Made by a program: the position numbers and the translations under genes. A stretch of DNA of 21,588 bases from Phallusia fumigata (taxonomy: Eukaryota > Chordata > Ascidiacea > Phlebobranchia > Ascidiidae). Every line of letters begins with the position of its first letter. Within the stretch, counting starts at the first letter, position 1. The DNA is taken from contig QXVZ01009114.1 of assembly GCA_008931825.1 (NCBI GenBank), positions 1 to 21,588 on the forward strand, given 5' to 3'. Shown piece after piece: positions 1 to 8,900 of this stretch. The notes beneath the pieces were generated by a model. The model worked only from the letters and a program-made list of their open reading frames with translations. It was not told the DNA's origin and searched no databases.

Positions 1-238
1 CAATTGTACCAAAACAATCACCCAGCCGTATATAGCGGCGTGACGTTACATAGCAATAATGAGAAGAGCACAATTGGTGGATCAAGGTTGAGCGCGCTGC
101 AGCTACACCGTCATTACGAAGCGTTATGTGACAGGGCTCACAAGAGAGAGAGTTTTGTTTGGGGCATCATGAGAAACACTACTAAGGGAGGAGTACAGTC
201 AATTATTGTGACGTCACAATATAAACTGTTGGTTTAGT

Positions 239-418
239 TTATTCGCGCTCTTCGAGCAGCGGGGTGGCGACAGACCCTGGGGTCATCTTGTCAGTCACTG
301 TCTTACCTCGAAGGATTTTATTGTCTCGTTTTTCTTGTGTGTCCCACCATTCCAGAGCATCTGCCTGTTGTTGAAATACACAAAGTAACAGAAGCAGAAT
401 ACAAATTGCTCGAACCAT
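239..418 (-). CDS. Putative small secreted peptide precursor
   Basis: A 59-codon ATG-initiated ORF on the minus strand. I do not recognise the family. The N-terminus is a textbook signal peptide: a basic residue (VRA), then a leucine-rich core (ICILLLLLCVF), then a polar QQQADA segment with a plausible cleavage after ADA near residue 22. The predicted mature part begins LEWWDTQEKR, so a Lys-Arg site falls about ten residues after cleavage, as in some peptide precursors; no Gly amidation signal precedes it. An AATAAA overlaps the TAA stop (positions 241-236). A good splice donor (GTAAGA, 306-301) lies inside the ORF after ...KILR, so this may instead be a first coding exon continuing beyond base 1. 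Alternatives are a chance ORF or a two-exon secreted protein. The signal peptide is seen; secretion and processing are inferred. Confidence 0.45.
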   Translation of the reverse strand: MVRAICILLLLLCVFQQQADALEWWDTQEKRDNKILRGKTVTDKMTPGSVATPLLEERE

Positions 419-2200
419 CGAATTTGTTTCGATCAAAAAGTATTGATTCGTTAAATATCAACACTGCATACAACATAAAAATTTTTGGTGAATAATTTTC
501 TAATTTATTGCTGGTGAGATTACGTGGTTCTAATCCTCATTGGGATTCTCGTATTTTGCTGGATAAAAGGTACCAGCAATGTCACTCGAAATCCAAGTGA
601 AAACTGAATAGTTAAAACCCACAATAATCCTCGTATGGGCATAACGCACAATTTTTTTCACGTTCTAATTTTGCTAAATAAAGATTTTTGCCTCTCAGTG
701 GAGGGACGGCATTCTGCGATTTGTCAAATACTGTTTTCATCTGTACGATTTACTCAGAAAAAATAGGTTTAATTTACTTGCAAAAAAACATTACAAACAG
801 CAAACAAATTTATAATCAGTCTGACAATTTCCCTAAATCCAACCAAAATGCCCAAAATATCGAGAAGTTCTCTCTTGGGCGAACGCGTTACAAACATCAA
901 CTTCACCCAGAATAAAAGTTTTACACAATATTTGCTTCGACGGCAATGCGTTCCTTCACTTAAAATGTTCTACTAGGTCGTTTAAGTAGCCATGAAACAG
1001 TTTTATTACCAGAATAACCTAAACAGATACTTATGGCAACTCAATCAAGTTACAACTAATATTAAAACTAAACTGCAAAGGTTTCTAACCAACCTAGAGG
1101 TAACTAACCACGGAGCTTTACAAATACAACGCTCGCTAATTCACAGTAGGGCTTCAGCCTCATGTTAGGATCGGAAATTAGTCAAACCATTGTAATGGCA
1201 GTAATCCCACGATTATCTCGTGTTAACGGAACAAAGCTCTCCCTTATCACAAGTCAATGCAAATTTTCAAACCTCCGATTGTTTTGTGTTGTTCAGGGTG
1301 TTTTAGCTACAAAGTCCATGGTCCACAACTGTCCACGAGGTACCTAGGTTAAATAGAACTGTCGGCTTTTACCACGAAAAACTTTAGAACTGTATTTGAA
1401 ATGTTTTCACCAACATATATTTATCGAATTTGTTTCGCTCAAAACAAATTTGGGGCAGAAACTAATAATTTAATAAAGAAGTTTATTAATATAGTTGTAT
1501 TTATTGACACAAAAACAAAGGCTAGGAAACGGAATAATTGCGCGACGCCCTTGGAAATTAAATCGATGCGAACCAGGACGTCGCGACGTACAGTTTGAGA
1601 ACCATTGGGCTCCATCGATAAGATTGTCACAGAACAGGCAAACAATTTCTGTGCCTTGCAAAATTCGGTGAAGCGATTTTGCCTGTTTGAAACAGTTTTT
1701 TGGAAATCCGCATCATGACGTGCTATTTTACGCCACCTAGCAGATAGTAAATTGGTTAATTATTACCACAAAAAAACGTTTTCAGCCTGTTTTATCTGTT
1801 TACCACCGTTTACAAACAGAAACAAATATTTGTGTTTTTGTGTTTTTCGCGCCATTGACTTGATTGTAAAAAATTAAAATTCGAAATTATATTCAGTTTT
1901 TGATCTTGGTACTTGGGATCGGTTTCTAACTTTTTTTGAAAAAATGCAGGTCTCTCAAAACTCACACTGAAATTTATTTTTAAGTTTGCTAAATTGTTTT
2001 TAACACATCATAACAAAATATATTGTCACAATGTTTTTAATCTGGAGCAACTTCATTATTCATTGTATCATTACTTTTTGACTTTTTTTATAGCCCAAAA
2101 ATCATTCAAAACCTGTTTTTTAGGGATCGTGATGACAATATGGCGCAAAATATTATTTTCAAATTTAATTGCGGTAATTATTCTGCCAAAAATCGGTTAA
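419..2200. other. Intergenic region with no recognisable gene
   Basis: About 1.8 kb of AT-rich sequence between the minus-strand secreted-peptide ORF and the plus-strand myosin light chain gene. Short ORFs at 688-915, 1162-1347 and 1994-2200 lack domain content, good splice context or coding-like composition, and I treat them as chance. A T/TG-rich simple stretch lies at about 1815-1850. The only structured piece is the hAT-like end and palindrome at 1578-1607, described separately. Being divergent, the region should hold the upstream controls of both flanking genes. Confidence 0.5.
1578..1607 (-). mobile_element. hAT-like terminal sequence with 12-bp palindrome
   Basis: Read on the minus strand, 1607-1591 gives CAATGGTTCTCAAACTG, close to the common hAT terminal inverted repeat type CAGTGGTTCTCAAAC. 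Directly internal to it is a perfect 12-bp palindrome, ACGTCGCGACGT (1578-1589). I found no matching opposite end or target duplication, so this is at best one end of a decayed non-autonomous element. Confidence 0.3.
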
Positions 2201-2232
2201 AAACAGAAAGTCGTGTTGACCTAATAACTTAA

Positions 2233-2380
2233 TCACACCTAGAACTACTTACAAGTTGTAAGAACATCGAAAACCCATGTCAACTTGACAGCTGGCGCTT
2301 CAAGGTGAAACAATCAACACTTTCTAATCCAACAGCAGTTCCACAATAGTGACTATGACGTCACAGAGGTAGTATAAAAG
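2233..2380 (+). promoter_or_regulatory. Muscle-type promoter of the myosin light chain gene
   Basis: In order toward the gene: a T-box site TCACACCT (2233-2240), an E-box CAGCTG suited to MyoD-family factors (2289-2294), a T-box-like AGGTGAA (2303-2309), a perfect palindromic CRE TGACGTCA (2356-2363), and a TATA box TATAAAAG (2373-2380). Transcription would then start around 2400-2410, about 65 bp before the ATG. Published work on Ciona muscle co-expression reports combinations of CRE, Tbx6 and MyoD sites in muscle promoters, so this arrangement fits gene identity. The sites are seen; occupancy and tissue specificity are inferred. Confidence 0.7.
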
Positions 2381-2469
2381 GGATTGTGTCGGTTTCGAAT
2401 GCATCCAGTCATCGAACAATCATCATCTACCTTCAATCAGCAGATCAAGCAAAGACAACAAACTTCAAA

Positions 2470-3860
2470 ATGGTCAGTTTTTCGTTTTTCTTCAATGTTT
2501 TTCTTCATTAAAAGTTTCTTGTGATATTTCAATTAAGCAAATTGATAAACTTGTTGATTACTATTTGTTATTTTCATTTTTAGGTCGACTTGAACGATAC
2601 CCAGCTCGAGGGTAAGTGTTTTTATGTTTTCTATGTCCATCTATCTGTATAAAACCGGTTCAAGTGTGAAAAGTGGTGAATGTAACAAGAGGTTGACTGA
2701 ACGAAGCTCGTTAGGAAACCCGCTTTGAGCGTGCAAATTCGTTGATGTGTGTTATAGGCTTATAAAACATACTTTCGAAGAACTTAAAAGCTGCTCCAAG
2801 CGTTAAGCGGGTTTTTCTGTGGAGCATCGCAAAAATAATCTTAAGCGTGCATGACCTCTCGTTGCTGCACCAACAAAATTCCATAAACGTTTGCAGATGT
2901 CAAGGAAGCTTTCGAAGTCTTCAGCCAAACACCAGACATGGAAATCAGCTACGATCAAGTGGGAAGCATGTTTAGATCTCTCAACATGAACCCAACTGAA
3001 GACGATGTCCGCAAAGTACTTGGAAACCCCAGCAAAGAAGGTATAATCGTTTCAACACCTTGTAACACGCGCGAACTAATCGTGGCAGTTGTTTCCATTT
3101 ATGTTTTATGAAAACATTTATTATTTGGTTGCATAAAGCTTATTGGGAACTCGTTTGGAACCCGTTCTAAGCGTACAAAGTCGTGCATGTAACAAGCGCT
3201 ATGGTTGACTACACTAAGCTTGTTAGAAAACCCGCTTTAGCGTGCAAGGTGTGTATGTAACAAGCGATATGGTTGACTGCACAAAGTTTGTTAGAAAACC
3301 CGCTTTAGCGTACAAAGTCATGTATGTAACAAGCGCTATGGTTGACTGCACGAAGCTCGTTAGAAAACCCGTTTCAATCTTGCATCTTTGTAACCAAGTC
3401 GTTTTTTTTCTACAGAGATGAGCACCAAAAAACTGAAGTACGAAGAATTTCTTCCAGTCTACTCGCAACTGTTGAAAGATTGTGTTGAAGGAACCTTCGA
3501 TGACATGTTGGAAGGTTTGAGAGTTTTCGACAAAGAGGGCAACGGCACTGTTATGGGAGCTGAGATCCGCCACGTGCTTAGAACACTAGGTACGCAAGTT
3601 GGGGGTTCGAATCCCAGCGTTGGTCAAGTTGTATAAATTTGTTTTTTATGATTTCAGGTGACAAAATGAATGCTCCCGAGATCAGTGTTGTGATGGACGG
3701 TCAGGAGGATATGAACGGAAGCATCACCATTGAAGGTAAAATTTTAACCAACCTGAACATTTAAAAGCTGGGTCAAGAATATTTGCAAACTTTATTAAAT
3801 TATCTATTTTTCTCAGCCTTCTGCAAATACCTCATCGAGGGAAAGAAAGAAGAAAAGTAG
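2470..3860 (+). CDS. Essential (alkali) myosin light chain, complete six-exon gene
   Basis: Coding exons: 2470-2472, 2584-2611, 2897-3040, 3416-3589, 3658-3735, 3817-3860; all introns are GT-AG and the join is open for 156 codons plus TAG. The product is a calmodulin-superfamily protein that wraps the myosin II lever arm and supports filament sliding. The C-terminal lobe is unmistakable: [19 protein letters not shown] (residues 95-113, EF-hand 3 loop at 97-108) and [16 protein letters not shown] (129-144) closely match vertebrate MYL1/MYL6-type chains. The N-terminal EF-hand is degenerate ([12 protein letters not shown]). It lacks the Ala/Pro/Lys-rich N-terminal extension of long A1-type chains, so it resembles A2/MYL6 isoforms. 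Oddities are a first coding exon that contributes only the ATG and a Lys/Glu-rich tail (GKKEEK). Which vertebrate paralogue is closest cannot be decided by eye. Confidence 0.96.
2680..3375 (+). repeat. 68-69 bp minisatellite in myosin light chain introns 2 and 3
   Basis: Intron 3 holds tandem units each containing TTAGAAAACCCGCTTTAGCG followed by a segment around ATGTAACAAGCGCTATGG. The GTTAGAAAA landmark recurs at 3222, 3290 and 3359, giving periods of 68 and 69 bp, with a more diverged unit before 3222. A related single unit lies in intron 2 (about 2680-2750), and an inverted AAGCGGGTTT follows near 2803-2812. The intervening exon 3 is not repetitive, so the family occupies two introns of the same gene. 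Confidence 0.8.
3596..3625 (+). repeat. tRNA-type B-box fragment in myosin light chain intron 4
   Basis: The short intron 4 contains GGTTCGAATCCC (from 3604), a canonical RNA polymerase III B-box, flanked by partly complementary G and C runs as in a T-arm. No A-box or acceptor stem precedes it because exon 4 lies immediately upstream. It is best read as a truncated tRNA-derived SINE piece rather than a tRNA gene. Confidence 0.45.
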
Positions 3861-4150
3861 AAACCGGCAAATTTTCGAAAGGTCGGCGCAATTACTTTGT
3901 ACATTTTGAAGGTTATTTTGAGAAATAAATTACTTAAACAAATTTAAAATCTACGAAATTGTTTTCAAATAAAAGCAAAATACTCTTTCCAGTAAAACCT
4001 TTGAACTCGTGATTTCTGATTTTATTCCTAAATGTTGTTGTTTTTGCAGATTCATCTCACCCAAGAAACCCAGCTTCACAATTAAAGTGTCAAATTTTTT
4101 GTGTTGTGATGTTAATCGTTTACATCTTTCGCTTGTTTGATAAATAAACC
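3861..4150 (+). terminator. 3' UTR and poly(A) signals of the myosin light chain gene, with a possible extra 3' exon
   Basis: Three AATAAA hexamers follow the stop, at 3924-3929, 3968-3973 and 4143-4148. Between the second and third is a strong acceptor-like tract ending TGTTGTTTTTGCAG at 4049. This suggests either a spliced 3' UTR or an alternative last exon starting at 4050 that uses the distal poly(A) signal. Spliced from exon 5 it would remain open for more than 20 codons, but no EF-hand-like sequence is evident, so coding use is uncertain. Confidence 0.55.
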
Positions 4151-4240
4151 AGAACTTTGCATTTCACATTTCAATCACTGTGGGTGAAAGGTCAATGGTC
4201 AGATATTTCTTCAGTATAACAACATTAAGTAGTTTTAACC

Positions 4241-4304
4241 TGGATAGCTAACTGCTGGTGAATCAAAACCACGCATAACTCGAAAGGTTCAGGGTTCAAA
4301 TCCC
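4241..4304 (+). repeat. tRNA-derived SINE-like fragment
   Basis: An A-box-like TGGATAGCTAACTG at 4241 is followed about 50 bp later by a consensus B-box GGTTCAAATCC (4293-4303). The spacing fits a tRNA-derived Pol III promoter. The sequence around it does not fold into a convincing cloverleaf, so I call it a SINE head or tRNA relic, not a functional tRNA. Confidence 0.5.
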
Positions 4305-4530
4305 AATCGTATAAACAGTTTGCGTTAAAATTTGTCCTTTGACCTAAAAACCATGTCGAAAATAATAGTTTAATGATTTGCCATGCAGCAAACTGTAGTT
4401 CAGCAGACAACCAATATCAGGTTCAGACTTGGTGGGTGCTTGTGCAGTGGATGGCCCCAGTTGAATTTATTTCGTATTATAAAACGGTCACGTTATGAAT
4501 TATCCAAGTTAGATCTACGAAATATGTTGA

Positions 4531-4821
4531 AATTTGCGTTTAATTAACCCCGCCTCGGAACTTTTTAACGGCCAAAAAGAGACGACGTATGAAACCAGTA
4601 TCGGTCGGTCGTCACTTGTTGAGGAGGGGAGGGGCCTCTACACGTCAGAATTAAGAAAAAAAGTTTTTCTTAGTCGACCCATATACAGAAATAAAAAACC
4701 TGATCTTGATTCGTCCTCGGAATCGTCCGGGTCGAACCCCGTGACAAACAATCTTTCAAAAAAAAGTGACAAAAAAAAGAATAATTTTTCAAAGGCGTCG
4801 CACAATAATTCCGTTTCGTAA
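4531..4821 (+). CDS. Unrecognised Ser/Lys-rich ORF, possible terminal exon or element remnant
   Basis: An open frame of 96 codons lies between an in-frame TGA at 4528 and TAA at 4819, with an AATAAA 19 bases after the stop (4840-4845) and a TATAAAA at 4478-4484 upstream. It contains no in-frame ATG, so if expressed it must be a spliced terminal exon; the best acceptor ends at 4673 (GTTTTTCTTAG). The encoded tail is basic then Ser-rich (IYRNKKPDLDSSSESSGSNP) and ends Lys- and Asn-rich. No domain is recognised. Alternatives are the C-terminal tail of a degenerate retroelement ORF or a chance reading frame. The base composition over 4545-4760 is visibly richer in C and G than its surroundings. 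Confidence 0.25.
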   Translation, partial: NLRLINPASELFNGQKETTYETSIGRSSLVEEGRGLYTSELRKKVFLSRPIYRNKKPDLDSSSESSGSNPVTNNLSKKSDKKKNNFSKASHNNSVS

Positions 4822-5740
4822 CAAAACTGTTTTAATATCAATAAATACAACATTGATAATAAGCGTCTGTATTAAATTCTTATCGCTAGTGCGTCGAAAG
4901 TCCAACCACAACTGCTTCAAAGAAGTTCTTCGAAACTAAGCTATGTAAAGCTCCCCTAAGCTCCCCTTTAATTAAGTTGCGCCCGCTGGTGCCAAAAAAA
5001 TTGGAAGTTTATGTGTTTTTTATTGAAACAAATTTCCTTCAATTTTTGAACTAGGTTTAAATTGACAGCAGTTCGCCAATATCTGAAATAATGAGAAGCA
5101 AAATATGTTTATCAAGGTTTCTGTAACAACAAATATGACTGCCGGTTGTGTGGACCAGCATTTTTCATGCACAATTCCCCCCTTTTGCTTATTTCAGAAC
5201 TTGTCATTCCTCCCCTACAATAGATAAGAAGAGATATAAAGTAATGTTAACAGATTTGGTACCACTGGTCTACCTTAAAAAGATTCGTCATTTTTAATTG
5301 GGTGCTCTCCTTTCTTGATTAGCTCATAAAAACTGCTTCGGTGTCTTGGCATACCCATCAAGTTCAAAAAAGCATTTGGATGCGACTGTATTTCAGTATA
5401 ATTAAGTCCTTTGTTAGCTAAGAAAAAAATCCATTTGCCTCCGAAAAGTTCCACAAAAATTTGTTTTTTAGATATAAAATAAACAGCACCACCAACAGAA
5501 AGGTCGATATGCATGGAATTCCCATAATAACCACAAATACACACTTTCGTGTTGCACGCATTCAATTTAAACTTAATAAGATTTCGTTACCCTAACCGCT
5601 AACGCTTAATGTGTTTGTATTGCGTCACAAAAAACACGTAAATCAAATGCTACGCGAAAAATCATTCAACTTACGTCACACCTACGTAACATAACGATTA
5701 CATTGCACACACAAGCAGCACGCGAAAACACAGGCGTTTG
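4822..5740. other. Intergenic sequence between the 4531 ORF and the large gene
   Basis: AT-rich DNA with no recognisable gene apart from the minus-strand open frame at 5275-5514. ACCACTGGTCTA at 5262-5273 reads on the minus strand as TAGACCAGTGGT, resembling the hAT-type ends seen in intron 13 of the large gene. I could not pair it with a second end. Confidence 0.4.
5275..5514 (-). CDS. Unrecognised 79-codon minus-strand ORF
   Basis: From the first in-frame ATG (5514-5512) the frame encodes 79 residues ending ...IKKGEHPIKNDESF, and it stays open upstream to about 5592 without another Met. The sequence has mixed hydrophobic and aromatic content (VGGAVYFISKKQIFVELF) rather than low complexity, which is why I list it. 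A polypyrimidine tract ending in AG inside the frame (the TTTTTTTCTTAG segment near 5425-5415 on the minus strand) could make only the C-terminal half an exon. No family is recognised, no AATAAA closely follows the stop, and a chance ORF remains more likely than not. Confidence 0.2.
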   Translation of the reverse strand: MHIDLSVGGAVYFISKKQIFVELFGGKWIFFLANKGLNYTEIQSHPNAFLNLMGMPRHRSSFYELIKKGEHPIKNDESF

Positions 5741-5742
5741 TC

Positions 5743-5832
5743 TACGCACACGCACGCGCGCGCAACACACACACGCAATAATGACATCATCACGTGATCA
5801 CACGGGCAGCAACGATTTGTCTAATGACGTCA
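5743..5832 (+). promoter_or_regulatory. Candidate promoter region of the large zinc-finger gene
   Basis: This GC-richer island holds an alternating purine-pyrimidine tract (5743-5776, CA/CG repeats), a CACGTG E-box inside the palindrome ATCACGTGAT (5789-5798), and a perfect CRE TGACGTCA (5825-5832), about 100 bp before the proposed start codon. There is no TATA box. A further CRE lies in intron 1 (6087-6094). The sites are visible; promoter activity and the transcription start are inferred. Confidence 0.45.
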
Positions 5833-5931
5833 GTACAGCAATAGTGAGCTCACAGTGAACAGGCAGAAAGACAGCTCTTGGCGGATTTTCTGAGGAACTG
5901 AATTGTCTAAGAAGCAAAACATAACATCCAA

Positions 5932-8900
5932 ATGGTTTCTGGTAAGTTGATTTCAACTTTAAATTACTTGTAACGTTGCTAGTTTGAAAGTAAAACGCGA
6001 AACTAGATAGCTTTTTACTGCTGTAGAGCGCCTTTACATAAGGCTGGCGCAACCATTACGCGCCTAAAACGAGGAACAAGAGCTCATGACGTCAGTGTGA
6101 GTCGCCGTCGTGACAACGTAACAAAGGGTGTGAGAGCGCAAGGATAATAGTGAGAGAAAGGAGGAGCAATGCGCATTGCTCATGACGTGTTCGCATTTTC
6201 GCCCGAGGCTCCGTTCTGCCTCGTTTGTTTCTTGTTTTACCGGGTTTTCGCCTTTTCGTTCAAAACCGGCAAATTCATGGCCGAATTTTCCGAAACACAA
6301 AATATTTCATAATATTGCAACATCAAAAAGACGTACACGTTTTCCAACTTATTTTTCAAAGCCCTGTAAATGTTGCATCATATTTACACGAGAAACTTTT
6401 GGGTATTTTTATCATGGGCGCATGCTGCAGTAATTCCGACAAATATTGTTATGATACATCTGTGCAAGTTCATTAAATAGCTTCCACTCAATGCAAGCAT
6501 GGGTTTCAAGGACAAATTCCTGAAATATTGTGAAGGGCATCTCAAGGGCATGTCAGTTATGTTACAATCTGCATTTTCTTACACAACTTTTTCATCATTA
6601 TTTTTGCCAATTTTTTGTACATCTGGTGTATTAAAATGGTGATATTTTGCATATAAAAGCACTGGGGAATCAAGAGATTTGTCTTTGATAAGAGTTTTAC
6701 ACAATTTTTTTTCGTGTTTTTTCTACAGTGTTGGATCTAAACAAGAAAATATCAGCGATGATGGAACCAAGCAGCTATATAAGCAACATGCTGCTTCCAG
6801 AACGGGTTAATGCAACAAGACATCAACCCCTGGGACCAGATTGCATTATATCATCAAAAGAAATCATAGACCAGACGATCTTGTAAGATTTTCCGTCTTG
6901 CTTAATGACAAACATTACACCAGCTTTTAGTCTCATGACCATTGTGTTCATTTATAATATTGTACACAGAAGTAAAAAGCCAATGCTGTTTGACACAATA
7001 AATGTTGTAATTTTTGTTTTCAAACAAGTTTGTTTTTGTTGAGTTTAAATAAAATGTCCAGCCTAGGCCAGCTTGCTTACAAAGCCCCTTTTGAATCGAA
7101 TACTTTTAATATCTCTAAGAGATTATTAAAAATCGACTTCTGTTTCATATCTTGCATATTTGTAGTTACACAATCTTTTATTTCATTTCAGAACTACAGT
7201 GCAGTATTACTGGTACATTTCACACGAAAAAGGTTGTGTCGAGTGTGTTGTAAAAAAATCGCTCACTGGAGAAAGTAAGATTTACAATCTAGAATATTTT
7301 TGTTGATGCTTCTGCTGATTTATATTCAATTGTTGTTATAGTAACCACACAAGACCCAAAGTGTGTCGTTACTCGAAAAAATCGCAGATTCGAGGCCTAT
7401 TGTTGCACGCTTTGTCGTCAAAACTTTGTGACAGTCGTACAAGCATTGCTTCATCTCAAAGCCGTCCACAGGTGAATCTAAAAACGAGTTGAATTTATTA
7501 TATTACTAATTTACATTTTTTTAAATTTTAACTGTATATCAGTTGGTAGGGTAACAGGCCTGAAAATGCTGGGGCAGTTTTTTTCTGTATAAATGTAATT
7601 CTTTCCTCCCTTTTGGATGAGAAAAAGTAATTTAAATTTTTACTTGTGCTAAAAAGTGTATCTGAAGTTAACTTTTGATCCCATATGACATATCGGGTAA
7701 CCCACAGCCACCAAAACAAAGAATTTCGCAAACAGCTGTATTTTTTCATTGCTGTAGACCTAGCAACAAGATTGTGATACAAGACAAAGACGTCTTTCAT
7801 AACATCGAGAAAGCGATGGAAGTGCCCCCAGTTCCGCTGCCGTGGCATATTGCAAAAAAAGTTGTCGGCGAACCTGGAAAACTTGAAGAAATAGTAAGTT
7901 TTGATCAGTTAGGTATGGTGTTTAGGCAACTTTTTGGGAGACATTTAAAACACCGATATTAGTCTAAAACCAAATACTCAACAAGGTAAAAAACAAGTTA
8001 TTGTTTGAATAATCTTGCTATAAAAACAGTTACATAATGCATTTATAAACCACACAAGCCAGTGTGAATTTCCGATTGTTTTGTTAATTTTTCAGTATGA
8101 CCTAATTTTGATGCATTTTGTTCCAGAACAATGGAGAGCAACCTCCAACTTTTGTCATCCCGCCTGGAGCAATCCCAATCGACCAATCAACTCTTGCGGA
8201 AGCAGGAAATGTCCCCACAATGCAACAGCAACAAGCAGTTGTCGTGAACGGTATATAATTTCGTTTTGTTTGACCTGGTCGAAAATCATCGTGATGTAAA
8301 AACGACTTGCATAAGTTCTTCTGTTTGTACCAATTTTCATTTACTTTTTTTGTTTTTAAAGTTCATAGCTACATTTGGTACCAATAAGAAGACACAAGCC
8401 AGTTTTTGTGTGTAAAACATTTTCTATGTTTATTTAAAACTGTGAATTGTATACCTACATTTTGGTAGAAGTATTTTGGATCTTGTTTGTAATACACAAA
8501 ATGCTTCTTTCACCTTGCTTAGAACCTGAAACAGGAAACAGCATTCTATGATGAGATTTTACATTAAGAAATAAACTAATTTAGTTTTAAATTCTGTTTG
8601 CTTTTTTAGATTTACCACGGCAACTGTCTCCTGTGAACACAAATGAAAAACTGACTGAGAAGAAAACTCCTTCAGGTATTTTATCTTAAACACTTTGTTT
8701 CGGTTTACCACATATCCAATAAAACATCATTGCTTGTGCAAGAAATGTGAATGGTCAATACTGTATGCTCTTTTATTACTTTTAGACACACTCACAATTA
8801 TTTGATATTGTTGAAATCCCAGTGAGGTAAAACTTATTATTGTTTCAGACACTGGCGAAGAATCAAACCCAATGCTTGGAATTATTATGGCTTTGGTAAA

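Noticed and set aside
1-237. Plus-strand open frame at the left edge
   Set aside because: It has no ATG start, no recognisable motif and no splice support; a chance frame.
1439-1661. Overlapping minus-strand ORFs near 1.5 kb
   Set aside because: No ATG in a sensible context, hydrophobic content from AT-rich DNA, and overlap with a hAT-like end.
3223-3573. 116-codon minus-strand ORF with an internally repeated peptide
   Set aside because: It is the antisense reading of the intron 3 minisatellite plus exon 4 of the myosin light chain gene.
4840-5000. A long terminal repeat ending before a primer-binding-like GCTGGTGCCAAA
   Set aside because: No second LTR, no defined TG...CA ends and no adjacent gag/pol sequence; the short match is not enough.
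4446-5270. A single transposon from CAGTGG (4446) to CCACTG (5270)
   Set aside because: Only six bases match at the ends and the flanking 8-mers are unrelated.
6064-6476. Several ORFs in intron 1 of the large gene
   Set aside because: Overlapping frames on both strands without domains, and none joins in phase to exon 2 with good splice sites.
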